Below are positions 9,390 to 16,950 of a stretch of DNA of 64,000 nucleotides, piece after piece. A program made the position numbers and the translations under genes. The stretch spans positions 3,782,001 through 3,846,000 of the forward strand of contig CP066225.1 of assembly GCA_016350165.1 (NCBI GenBank), in the 5' to 3' direction. The stretch comes from Planctomycetota bacterium. GTDB lineage: Bacteria; Planctomycetota; Phycisphaerae; Phycisphaerales; Phycisphaeraceae. Position 1 is the stretch's first letter. Each line of letters opens with the position of its first letter. Under the pieces are notes generated by a model. That model searched no databases, was not told the DNA's origin, and worked only from the letters and a program-made list of their open reading frames with translations.

Positions 9390-9890
9390 ATGCCGATCTA
9401 TAACGTTTTAATTCAAGATCCGAAAACTGATTCAACTGCAACACACTCATTTCCCGCAGGTTCGGTCGAAGCTGCCGAAGCTATTGCCAAAGATATCTAC
9501 CCAGACATCGATATACTTTCTGTCACGCCAGTTCCAAATCAAATAAGAACCTATCCTTCAATTAATTCCAATTTTCTCGCTTCCAATAAATTCATTCGCC
9601 TCATCGCCAATCTTACGATCATCGCAGCATTCATCTGGTTCATCTTCTCACTCATCAAGCTCATCATGACACTCAACCAGGCAAACTCATTCGCCCAATC
9701 TCCCGCAGGCAACGTATTTCTCCAAGCCTCAGGTCTCACAAACCTCTCAACCAACTACACCTTCTCAGAATTTCAATCATTCGCGTGGCAAGTCATACTC
9801 GCACTACTCATCGCATCCGTTGGCTGCGCACTCCATCTATTCATCCGCTACATCGATTCGCTAAAACCCAACGCATCAACGAATAAATAA
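9390..9890 (+). CDS. Two-helix membrane protein, tandem family member 4
   Basis: 166 residues starting MPIYNVLIQDPKT. This is the longest member, with an insertion between the two helices (about 70-93 and 128-152). The N-terminal unit ends with SVTPVP, close to the SVTPKG and NVTPIP of members 1 and 2, which supports common descent of the four. Last gene of the cluster, followed directly by a terminator hairpin. Confidence 0.7.
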   Translation: MPIYNVLIQDPKTDSTATHSFPAGSVEAAEAIAKDIYPDIDILSVTPVPNQIRTYPSINSNFLASNKFIRLIANLTIIAAFIWFIFSLIKLIMTLNQANSFAQSPAGNVFLQASGLTNLSTNYTFSEFQSFAWQVILALLIASVGCALHLFIRYIDSLKPNASTNK

Positions 9891-9898
9891 AATATAGA

Positions 9899-9932
9899 AA
9901 GCGGTCAGCCTCACAGCTAACCGCTTCTTTTA
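9899..9932 (+). terminator. Terminator of the four-gene membrane cluster
   Basis: Stem AAGCGGTCAGC (9899-9909) with GCTAACCGCTT (9916-9926), one mismatch, 6-base loop, followed by a T-rich tail. It lies nine bases after the stop of the fourth gene. Confidence 0.7.
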
Positions 9933-9955
9933 TAGCGTTAAAATGCAAATTATCT

Positions 9956-10657
9956 TTATCCACAGTTACGTCGCAGCAGCACCAAACCACCTAAACCTAG
10001 TAACCCAAAACTCGCAGGTTCAGGTATGATCTGCACACTCTTAATATCAAACATAGCGATCCCATCCGCAAAACGAAAGCCGTCAGCAACTAGCTTCGCC
10101 CATGAGCTACTAAACATATCAGACGAATCGGTCGTCGCATCAAACGTCGGGAACAATTGATCCTTCGGTAGATTCGGATTCGGTGAACCTGCATTGATCA
10201 GATTCCCATAATTTGCATGTCCTTCTTCTACAATCAATTCAATCTGAAACGACGGGATATCAATTCCCCACCGATCAATATAAAGCACATGCTTTTTCGT
10301 GTCCCCTGGTTCCGGTTCGTGTACATTCGCAAGCACTAGATCCGTGTGGTCATCCGATCCACTCGGAATCGCAATATCCCCATCATCTGTATGCACGACA
10401 ATGCTGTTCTGGAATAACCCATCGTATCGTGTCACTGATGTGCCCGGAAATTCATCATCACTGGTCATTGTCAGCGCTTCAGGTACAGTAAAAATAGCTG
10501 TCAAACCCGTAATCGCGGTGTAGTCAAAACCATCACTGTCATCAAAATCCATCGGCACGCCATCCACGACAAACTCCACTTGATACATTGTTTCAGCGTG
10601 ATTCACACCAGCTAAACCCAACGTCAACATCCCGAAAATACAAGCTTCTTTAAACAT
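9956..10657 (-). CDS. PEP-CTERM sorted secreted protein
   Basis: 233 residues from the ATG at 10657, which has GGAG eight bases upstream; a longer in-frame start at 10693 lacks support. Signal peptide of about 21 residues ending VNHA, an acidic beta-rich body with no recognised domain, and a C-terminal IPEPASFGLLGLGGLVLL helix followed by Arg-Arg: the PEP-CTERM signal. In other bacteria this signal is processed by an exosortase and the protein is delivered to the outer surface or extracellular matrix. No exosortase gene lies in the window. First of three such genes between 9.9 and 14.1 kb. Confidence 0.85.
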   Translation of the reverse strand: MFKEACIFGMLTLGLAGVNHAETMYQVEFVVDGVPMDFDDSDGFDYTAITGLTAIFTVPEALTMTSDDEFPGTSVTRYDGLFQNSIVVHTDDGDIAIPSGSDDHTDLVLANVHEPEPGDTKKHVLYIDRWGIDIPSFQIELIVEEGHANYGNLINAGSPNPNLPKDQLFPTFDATTDSSDMFSSSWAKLVADGFRFADGIAMFDIKSVQIIPEPASFGLLGLGGLVLLRRNCG

Positions 10658-10997
10658 CGTTATTTCTCCGATTTTCCCAGTAACGCAACCCATTGCAAAA
10701 GCATAACCCCATCAATCACAAGATCGATAGTTCGTTTTACAACACGCGCAATCATGCGCAGTACATTTATGTTTTAACTTTGTATAAACAGCACGATGAT
10801 CACCATCGCGCTATAACAGAGATGAGTCGATCTCCTCGCGCTCACCAAATTCAAAGCTTACACCCAAACCATCATCATGCAACAAGGTTTCATGTAAAAT
10901 TGAAACAATTTGCAGACTTTTATTCAAAAATAAATATTATACTGCCAGGAATAGTGCTATTGATAAATCACTATAAAATAAAGGTGCTTTTTGCTTT
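10658..10997. other. Intergenic, no gene seen
   Basis: An AT-rich 340-base stretch between the PEP-CTERM gene and the acetyltransferase gene. Frames reading through it have no ribosome site or family resemblance. A short inverted repeat GCGC-AATCAT-GCGC lies near 10746-10761. Confidence 0.3.
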
Positions 10998-11990
10998 TTA
11001 TAATTCCTTAACCATCACCTCATGCTTGCGCACTTCATGCAAACCACCTTTCTCTGCATAAAATCTCGCAGCCGCGCCGCCCGTCCAAGCCAGCCAAATA
11101 AAATGCTCACCAGCCATCTTCATCCGCTCAACAACTTTCCAAAATAGTATCGAACCGATTCCCTCACCCCTCAATTTCTCACTCACCCCAAACGGCCCAA
11201 AATGCGATCCATTCCATTGCACATAACCCAACACTTCTTCATTCCCGTCACTTCCGGAGGTTACCGCAACAATAATCTCATCATCCGTCCCATGCTTGAT
11301 CTTATCAACGATCACATTCGCCCAATCCCCCGCAAACTCTTCTCTTAAAAATCTAAGCAATGAATAGGCATATTTCGCTTCAAATATACGAAGTTCAATC
11401 CCCTTCGCTTTCAATGTTTCTACCTTCGCTTTCGCTTCCTCAGGCATCACCATATCCTGCAACTCATTCCCCATCCCCACAACATCCCCACCTTCACGCT
11501 TACTAAAACCATGCTTTTTCAGAAACGCATGTCCACTCATATATGCATCAATATCAACCCCCGCAATAAAATAGTTTGGCACGTACGTCGATACATTCAC
11601 AACCTTTCTATTCATCCGCTGCATATACCCCATCACCTTCTCAAGCAGCATCCCGCCAATCCCTTGCCGTTGATAAGCTTCATCCACAAAGAACATCGTG
11701 ATCCAACCCAATTCTTCCTGTAACCCAATCCCTTCAAGTGGATTCAAACGTACGATCCCCAGCATAAAACCAACAACTTTTTCCTCAGCACCTTCCGGAG
11801 ACAGGGCTGGGGCCACCGCCACATAACAACCCTCCGGACTGAAATTCCAATCCGCCAGTACTTTCACCATAAAATCGCGTTCACTAATTCCATCCCTCAC
11901 CATCACCTTATTCCAAAGTGCCACCACGCCCGCCATATCACCCACCGCATATTGCCGTACACTCACCGCTTCTTTCGCTTCAACATTCAT
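10998..11990 (-). CDS. Double GNAT-type N-acetyltransferase
   Basis: 330 residues from the ATG at 11990, chosen because GAGGTGA precedes it; the longer frame from 12017 would translate through this ribosome site. Two GNAT domains in tandem: the N-terminal one has the acetyl-CoA loop QRQGIGG followed by a helix (about residue 107), the C-terminal one has LRGEGIGS (about residue 275). Enzymes of this type acetylate amines using acetyl-CoA; the substrate is unknown. It sits alone between PEP-CTERM genes, with no sign of co-transcription. Confidence 0.8.
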   Translation of the reverse strand: MNVEAKEAVSVRQYAVGDMAGVVALWNKVMVRDGISERDFMVKVLADWNFSPEGCYVAVAPALSPEGAEEKVVGFMLGIVRLNPLEGIGLQEELGWITMFFVDEAYQRQGIGGMLLEKVMGYMQRMNRKVVNVSTYVPNYFIAGVDIDAYMSGHAFLKKHGFSKREGGDVVGMGNELQDMVMPEEAKAKVETLKAKGIELRIFEAKYAYSLLRFLREEFAGDWANVIVDKIKHGTDDEIIVAVTSGSDGNEEVLGYVQWNGSHFGPFGVSEKLRGEGIGSILFWKVVERMKMAGEHFIWLAWTGGAAARFYAEKGGLHEVRKHEVMVKEL

Positions 11991-12317
11991 CAGCTCACCT
12001 CTCAAGCTATTACTCAATTTAAGTTACTCATGATACCACGCGCTCCAAACCGCTATTCACCACATCTCACTTCAACTAATCTTCATTCCTAGATTCGCGT
12101 TCATCCTTCACTACAACCAGATCATCACAATCCTTATCCATCCCAGCGATGATTCGCAGCTACTGAGCAAGCATTATCCCAAATAATCTGATAAAATCAA
12201 TGATTGAACAAATAGTCTTGAACGTACAATCTCGCATCATCTCCGATACTGCTCGCGCAAATAAAAAAGCTGCACACTCTCGCATGCAGCCAACATATTA
12301 CCCTATCTAATCAATGA
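11991..12317. other. Intergenic with terminator and palindromic repeat
   Basis: No gene seen. Contains the minus-strand terminator at 12263-12290 and, at its right edge, a copy of the CTAATC-n3-GATTAG palindrome that overlaps the stop codon of the PEP-CTERM gene. Confidence 0.4.
12263..12290 (-). terminator. Terminator of PEP-CTERM gene 12318-13031
   Basis: On the minus strand GCTGCATG-CGAGAG-TGTGCAGC (12269-12290) followed by six T. It lies 28 bases beyond the stop codon. Confidence 0.75.
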
Positions 12318-12321
12318 TTAG
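12307..12321 (-). repeat. Dispersed stop-codon palindrome, copy at PEP-CTERM gene 12318
   Basis: CTAATCATTGATTAG on the minus strand, a 6-bp arm, 3-base spacer and 6-bp arm. The TAA of the left arm is the stop codon of the gene ending at 12318. Confidence 0.8.
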
Positions 12322-13031
12322 CATCTGTTTCGTCTTCGAAGAATCGCCAGTCCGCTCAGCCCCATCAGTAGTGCACTCGCAGGTTCAGGTAGTGCAGGCA
12401 GCGCATCAATCTCAACAAAGCTGCTCATCATACCCTCAACATAACCCGCATCGTTCGCAAACAGCAGCGACGCATAAGCATACAAATCATCACGCCCATC
12501 TTCATCTGCAAACATAGGCATAAACCCACTCTCAAAACTTAATACATCATCCCCAGTAAACATATCATCAAATCCACTCACCCAAGGATCAGCCTCCCAC
12601 AGCAACTCCACCTCCAGAAACTCACCACCACCAAGCGATACGCTCTTCAACTCATCATCCGTCGTCTTCGCTTCATGGTTCAGTGCAGCCAATCCATCCA
12701 ACTCATTCATCAGCAGCACCATCTCATCCCCCATCAGCCCGTACACGCGATTCACTGTAAAACCGCTATATTCCGCTGTACTATATGGCTGCGGATAAAA
12801 ACCACTATCAATACTTTCTTCAACCAACTCACTCACATCCAACGTGAACATGATCTTCATCCCATTCAGCAACCCAAAGTCCACTGCATCCCCATCGTCA
12901 TAATCCTCTACATAATCATTCACCACCGTTACTTCATAGATCGCCCCACTCACTTCTCCCGTTCCTATTGCGCCCATCAATCCGACCGCACATAAACCCG
13001 TTAACGTGCCATTTACCCACTGCTTCAACAT
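12318..13031 (-). CDS. PEP-CTERM sorted secreted protein
   Basis: 237 residues with a signal peptide (cleavage likely near EVSGA, residue 29-30), a strongly acidic body rich in Asp, Glu and Gly, and the C-terminal sorting signal LPEPASALLMGLSGLAIL followed by RRRNR. Layout and acidity resemble the neighbouring gene at 13434, including a conserved ...D-D-L-Y segment before the tail, so the two are probably distant paralogues. Exported and anchored or released at the cell surface by an exosortase-type system (family knowledge); function otherwise unknown. Its stop codon lies inside a dispersed palindrome and it has its own terminator. Confidence 0.85.
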   Translation of the reverse strand: MLKQWVNGTLTGLCAVGLMGAIGTGEVSGAIYEVTVVNDYVEDYDDGDAVDFGLLNGMKIMFTLDVSELVEESIDSGFYPQPYSTAEYSGFTVNRVYGLMGDEMVLLMNELDGLAALNHEAKTTDDELKSVSLGGGEFLEVELLWEADPWVSGFDDMFTGDDVLSFESGFMPMFADEDGRDDLYAYASLLFANDAGYVEGMMSSFVEIDALPALPEPASALLMGLSGLAILRRRNRC

Positions 13032-13065
13032 GTCAGCCTCTCCTGTTTACGTACGTACAACCCAC

Positions 13066-13086
13066 CACACATCAGCGCGATGTGTG
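13066..13086. promoter_or_regulatory. Inverted repeat upstream of PEP-CTERM gene
   Basis: A perfect 8-bp inverted repeat, CACACATC-AGCGC-GATGTGTG, 35 bases upstream of the start at 13031. Its size and position suit a dimeric repressor or activator site, but no regulator can be named. Confidence 0.35.
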
Positions 13087-13380
13087 ATTACATACTCGTT
13101 TAATTCTTTTCGATGACCCGACGCAACAACACTTTCACACATGCAATCCATGCGTCAGCCCAATTTCTAGATCGATTCCCTTGCAGTCTCTCTTTGCAAG
13201 ATACTCCAAATGTATCATGCAATTACCCGTTTGCAATACAATATTGCGAAAAAATCGAAGCGCTCCGAATATTTTCTCTATTTTAACCCCATTTCTTCAA
13301 TTGACACTGTCAAAATAGGCATATTCTTCTATGACATCACCCTAATATTTCCCAAATTACACCAGAATCTATCCAACGAA

Positions 13381-13408
13381 AAAACTGCACACCAAAGCAT
13401 GCAGTTTT
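13381..13408 (-). terminator. Terminator of PEP-CTERM gene 13434-14117
   Basis: A 9-bp stem (AAAACTGCA with its complement, 13381-13389 and 13400-13408) and a 10-base loop, with a T-run on the minus strand 26 bases after the stop. The loop carries TGCATGC and GTGTGCA, like the terminator at 12263-12290. Confidence 0.75.
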
Positions 13409-13433
13409 CTCTTCTATGCTCAAATTATTTCGC

Positions 13434-14117
13434 TCAGCTCTTACGTTTTCTGCTCAGCATCGCCAAGCCGCCCAACCCCAACAACGCCAAGCTCGCAGGC
13501 TCTGGTACGCTCGGCAACCCATCCACTTGCTCAAACTCCATCGCCAATCCCCAGAAAAACCCTTCGCTATTCCAGAAGTAACCAGACACCTCTTCATACA
13601 GATCATCACGCTGATAATCCGCAGCAAAACCCGGTGCAATCATCTCATTCAACGCCAACTCATTATCGCTACCCGCAAAGAAATCGTCCCAAGCCTCAGA
13701 CCACCATCTCGCATCAATCACCAACTCCAGATCATCCATTTCACCAGCCGTAATCGTGATCTTCTTCGATGCATCATTGCTCATCTTATCTTCATACGAC
13801 AGCTTCACCGCCCCATCCAAATCGCTCATCACCAAATCGCGCTGATCATTCGATTCACCATAAATCGCATCCACCTTCACGCCGGTGTACTTCGTCACCG
13901 TCTCAGATGAATTGTGTACGCTCGCTGATTCATCCTTCACCAAAAGGTCATGATCAATCGTGAAGTAAATATCGATCGTGAAGTAATCGTTGAATACGCC
14001 ATCCACGCTGTCCGCTGTCACGTTCATGCGATACATCGCTGCATCAGCTTCGCCGCCAAACGCAAACCCAGTCGCGAGCACGCCCGCTGCCAATACCAAG
14101 CCTTGCCACTTCTTCAT
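13434..14117 (-). CDS. PEP-CTERM sorted secreted protein
   Basis: 227 residues from the second ATG (14117), which has GGAGAG eight bases upstream; the first ATG (14123) is too close to that site. Signal peptide of about 27 residues ending EADA, an acidic body, and the tail VPEPASLALLGLGGLAML followed by SRKRKS. It belongs with the neighbours at 9956 and 12318 as a cluster of exosortase substrates. No enzymatic domain is visible; a structural or matrix role is possible but is inference only. Confidence 0.85.
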   Translation of the reverse strand: MKKWQGLVLAAGVLATGFAFGGEADAAMYRMNVTADSVDGVFNDYFTIDIYFTIDHDLLVKDESASVHNSSETVTKYTGVKVDAIYGESNDQRDLVMSDLDGAVKLSYEDKMSNDASKKITITAGEMDDLELVIDARWWSEAWDDFFAGSDNELALNEMIAPGFAADYQRDDLYEEVSGYFWNSEGFFWGLAMEFEQVDGLPSVPEPASLALLGLGGLAMLSRKRKS

Positions 14118-14514
14118 CGTCATCTCTCCAGCTCCTTACTCGTGCACGCAGACGCCTCTTACCCAGCTCACTGGCGGAGAACACAACCAGCTCCACATGC
14201 ACGATCAGCAACTCATTCGCAATGTATACACATCGCTTTAAACATATGTTTAAACGTCTCCAAACCGTAAAATAACCGCAAACGCTCTTTTGATCTAGGG
14301 GGATACCCTTTGATGGACGTGAAATATAAGTAAAAACCCTCAAATAGTCTCAGTGTAGCAAGAATTCTTTCATCTCGCCCGCAACCTTGTGGTACCCATT
14401 TTGCCTCATTACACCACCCCAACCTCGCATCGTCATCTCAAGTCGTTGTCCACAATCTCAACATCAGAATCATGCACACTCCAAACTCAACCGCTAGCCA
14501 TCCGCTGCAAACCA
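14118..14514. other. Intergenic with 18-bp palindrome
   Basis: About 400 bases without a supported gene. The main feature is the perfect palindrome at 14237-14254; the rest is C-rich on the plus strand. Confidence 0.35.
14237..14254. promoter_or_regulatory. Perfect 18-bp palindrome, operator candidate
   Basis: TTTAAACATATGTTTAAA, symmetric throughout, 120 bases upstream of the PEP-CTERM start at 14117. It is AT-rich and has no loop, so a DNA-binding dimer site is more likely than an RNA stem. No regulator is encoded next to it. Confidence 0.4.
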
Positions 14515-15033
14515 TTACCCCAAACATTCACGTTTAAACTTCCTCACCTTCGTCCTCGCCGATTTCCAAGGCCCGATCGTATTCACTTGCACCCACTTCG
14601 CCATTACCCACTTCTCACCAGTCCACTCACGCATCCCCACCTCAAACACCTCCTCCTCATCAAGTGATTCAATCCATGCTCTAACCTTCGAATAGACCGC
14701 TTCCCATTCCTTCCTCAAAACCTTTAACGATTTCCCCTTCTTCTGCTTGTAAAATTTCTCCGCCAGCTTCCCCAACTCATTCCACTTAAACCCCTCGCAA
14801 GGCATGCAAACCTCTTCACCCCTCATCTCACTTTCCTCCCAACTCAATAACAACTCTCCCCATCCAATCTGGTACGCCACAACATCACAACAACTCACCA
14901 TCGTCCCCTCCTTCCACTCAATCCCCTTGCGTCTAGCATCCTTCTCCCTCATCCCTTCAAACTCACCATCCAATAACCCATAAGCTTTCGCAAGCTCCAC
15001 CAACAACTCAACTTTACTCTCAGCCAAAGGCAT
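14515..15033 (-). CDS. ClbS/DfsB-like four-helix protein
   Basis: 172 residues. The order of segments fits the ClbS/DfsB group of the DinB-like four-helix superfamily: an N-terminal helix after K-x-E-L-L, a V-A-Y-Q-I-G-W-G-E-L-L-L-S-W helix, a K-W-N-E-L strand, an R-x-W-E-A-V helix and a W-T-G-E-K-W segment before the last basic helix. ClbS is a self-protection hydrolase against colibactin; most relatives have no assigned substrate. Its stop and start positions leave four bases to the upstream membrane protein gene, so the two are probably co-transcribed. Confidence 0.7.
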   Translation of the reverse strand: MPLAESKVELLVELAKAYGLLDGEFEGMREKDARRKGIEWKEGTMVSCCDVVAYQIGWGELLLSWEESEMRGEEVCMPCEGFKWNELGKLAEKFYKQKKGKSLKVLRKEWEAVYSKVRAWIESLDEEEVFEVGMREWTGEKWVMAKWVQVNTIGPWKSARTKVRKFKRECLG

Positions 15034-15036
15034 GCC

Positions 15037-16284
15037 TCACTCCTCCTCACTCTTAATCGCAATTTCATTTTTCACCTTAACCGCACCTTTACCAAAAACC
15101 AAAGGTAACACACCCCTAGGATCCTCCATCGTACCAATCACCAAACCTTCCAATTCCTCAACCTCCAAACCCTGCATGTCAATCTGTCTGAACTCTTCCA
15201 TCGCAGTATGCGTTTCCTTATCTTCAATCAACTGGTAGCTGCAAGAACGAAACATCGTGTCATACTTACCGCCCCAATGTGACTTCCCAACCTTCTCGCC
15301 CGACACATCAATGTGATACTCGCCACCCATCCCAAACATCGTAAACCTTGGCAACTCAACACTTGGCGATATCCATTTTACCTGCAAAATTAAAGCATTA
15401 TCAAATCCCCTCGCCAGCAAAGCAGATATCGGATACGGGCAATTCGCTGCACTGATCTGCCCCGATTCTAAAGCCAGTTGTGTCTTCACTCTCAGATTCC
15501 GCATGTGCAACAAGCTCGGCTCCATAACGCCACTATAAGATTCAATAACCCGTTTATTACTTGCGATCGCATTATCCTTGAGTCGCCGAAATGTTTTCTC
15601 ATCCTCACTCACGACCAACCGATCAACAACAACTTCTTCAACAAGCCGTGTGTCTGGCGAATTGAAAAAATCTTTATCACCCCATGCATCCGCACCAACG
15701 ACATAATAATTAGCAATTACTTCATCTTGATCAATCTCATCTAGCACCTCACCAATCGCACGATTCATTTCACCCCGTAACTCTTTATGTTCTTCTACTT
15801 CGCCATCATCAAGTTGGTAAGCGCATACTTCTGTTAATCGCAAATTCTGGTCAATATCTACATAAATCCAAATATCACTGTTTGTCGTGAAATCATAAAA
15901 GAGAAACTCGATTGCACTTCTGATATCCGATCGTCGTTGTGCAACAGCTCCCGATTTCCGAGGCTTCGTCATTTCATCTACAAAAATAGTCAAAAATAAC
16001 GAGACAATTAAAACCACCGATCCGCCAACCAACGCGCTATTGACCAAATGATTTTTCCATCTCAATTTACTTACTACACGCTTCTCATCTTTGATCTGCA
16101 AACGTAAAAGTTTATACGACCCATATGTAATGATCGCGAGCCAGCAATATAAACTCAGGTAAACCTTCGCGCTTCCATCACGCAACCAAAAAACGCCAAC
16201 TACAAACCAAATCAGTAGCCCCCAATGCATCACATACCAAAGCGTTGACAGCCGCACCGTTTGATCAATCAGAAATCTCAACAA
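15037..16284 (-). CDS. Membrane protein of unknown function (415 aa)
   Basis: The first 115 residues hold three hydrophobic helices (about 18-36, 42-60 and 85-108). The remaining 300 residues are soluble, mixed in charge and without a motif I recognise. The likely arrangement is a membrane anchor plus a large cytoplasmic or periplasmic domain. It directly precedes the ClbS/DfsB-like gene (4 bases), which suggests a two-gene operon. Function unknown. Confidence 0.6.
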   Translation of the reverse strand: MLRFLIDQTVRLSTLWYVMHWGLLIWFVVGVFWLRDGSAKVYLSLYCWLAIITYGSYKLLRLQIKDEKRVVSKLRWKNHLVNSALVGGSVVLIVSLFLTIFVDEMTKPRKSGAVAQRRSDIRSAIEFLFYDFTTNSDIWIYVDIDQNLRLTEVCAYQLDDGEVEEHKELRGEMNRAIGEVLDEIDQDEVIANYYVVGADAWGDKDFFNSPDTRLVEEVVVDRLVVSEDEKTFRRLKDNAIASNKRVIESYSGVMEPSLLHMRNLRVKTQLALESGQISAANCPYPISALLARGFDNALILQVKWISPSVELPRFTMFGMGGEYHIDVSGEKVGKSHWGGKYDTMFRSCSYQLIEDKETHTAMEEFRQIDMQGLEVEELEGLVIGTMEDPRGVLPLVFGKGAVKVKNEIAIKSEEE

Positions 16285-16950
16285 CTATTTACTCCCAGCG
16301 AACACGCTTTCAATTCTCAATCAGCACCACCAACCTAAACACACCACCCAAAACTTGCAAGCATTTGTAAATCAGCATTCACTACAAAACCCACAACACA
16401 TTTATCAAACAGCATCCCACTAACAGCCGGCGAGCCACGTTCGCCCTAACCCCTCATCCAACGCACAACAGAACTCTTTCAATTAGCGATACGCTTAAGT
16501 GAAACAGCCAACCTCTCACCTCTCGCACTTACAAGTCGACGACATGCTTCAATAAAGCAACTCAAACACCCCCCACCCATTAGCCACACTATGAATCCAA
16601 TTCCGCTCCCCTCATCTTGAACTAGCGATACGTTCAAGTGGAACAACACCAACACCTCTTGCGGCCATCATTCAGATCTCAATCCCTACCTACTGTTCGT
16701 ACAGTAGAGGCGCGCACAAACCTGAAATTACTCATTCAAAACAGGCCAAAACTTGATCGTTTCAGCCCATTTCTGACCCGTATTGCTCCAAAACCGCCCC
16801 GTTTTACACCGTAACTGGCCCGTTTTTACCCCCTCATGCGCGTAAACCGAACAAAACGTGTGCGCAAAAACACCTGTTTATTTCAAATATGAAACAAGAG
16901 TTACAAGCCAAATCTCACAATTACGATCGAATCACCACCCCGAAATCCAC
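16285..16950. other. Long intergenic region upstream of the mutL stop
   Basis: 665 bases, strongly C-rich over G on the plus strand, without a supported gene. It contains an imperfect 23-bp direct repeat (16484-16506 and 16623-16645, about three mismatches, starting TAGCGATACG) and, from about 16690 to 16880, a stretch of repeated AAAAC-like phrases that resembles the region 49640-49990 in opposite orientation. Confidence 0.4.
16484..16645 (+). repeat. Imperfect 23-bp direct repeat pair
   Basis: Two copies, 16484-16506 and 16623-16645, both beginning TAGCGATACG and continuing with AAGTG and AACA, 139 bases apart. No gene lies between them. Confidence 0.5.

Larger units (their letters stand above)
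13032..13433. other. Intergenic between two PEP-CTERM genes
   Basis: No gene seen. Holds the inverted repeat at 13066-13086 upstream of the gene ending at 12318, a TACGTACGTA palindrome at about 13049-13058, and the terminator of the next gene at 13381-13408. Confidence 0.4.

Noticed and set aside
9955-9963. TTATCCACA, a perfect DnaA box
   Set aside because: It is single, lies at the end of a PEP-CTERM gene and has no further boxes, dnaA or AT-rich unwinding region nearby, so it does not support an origin.
10693-11061. Plus-strand frame of 122 codons in the intergenic region
   Set aside because: No ribosome site, unnatural composition, runs into the GNAT gene on the other strand.
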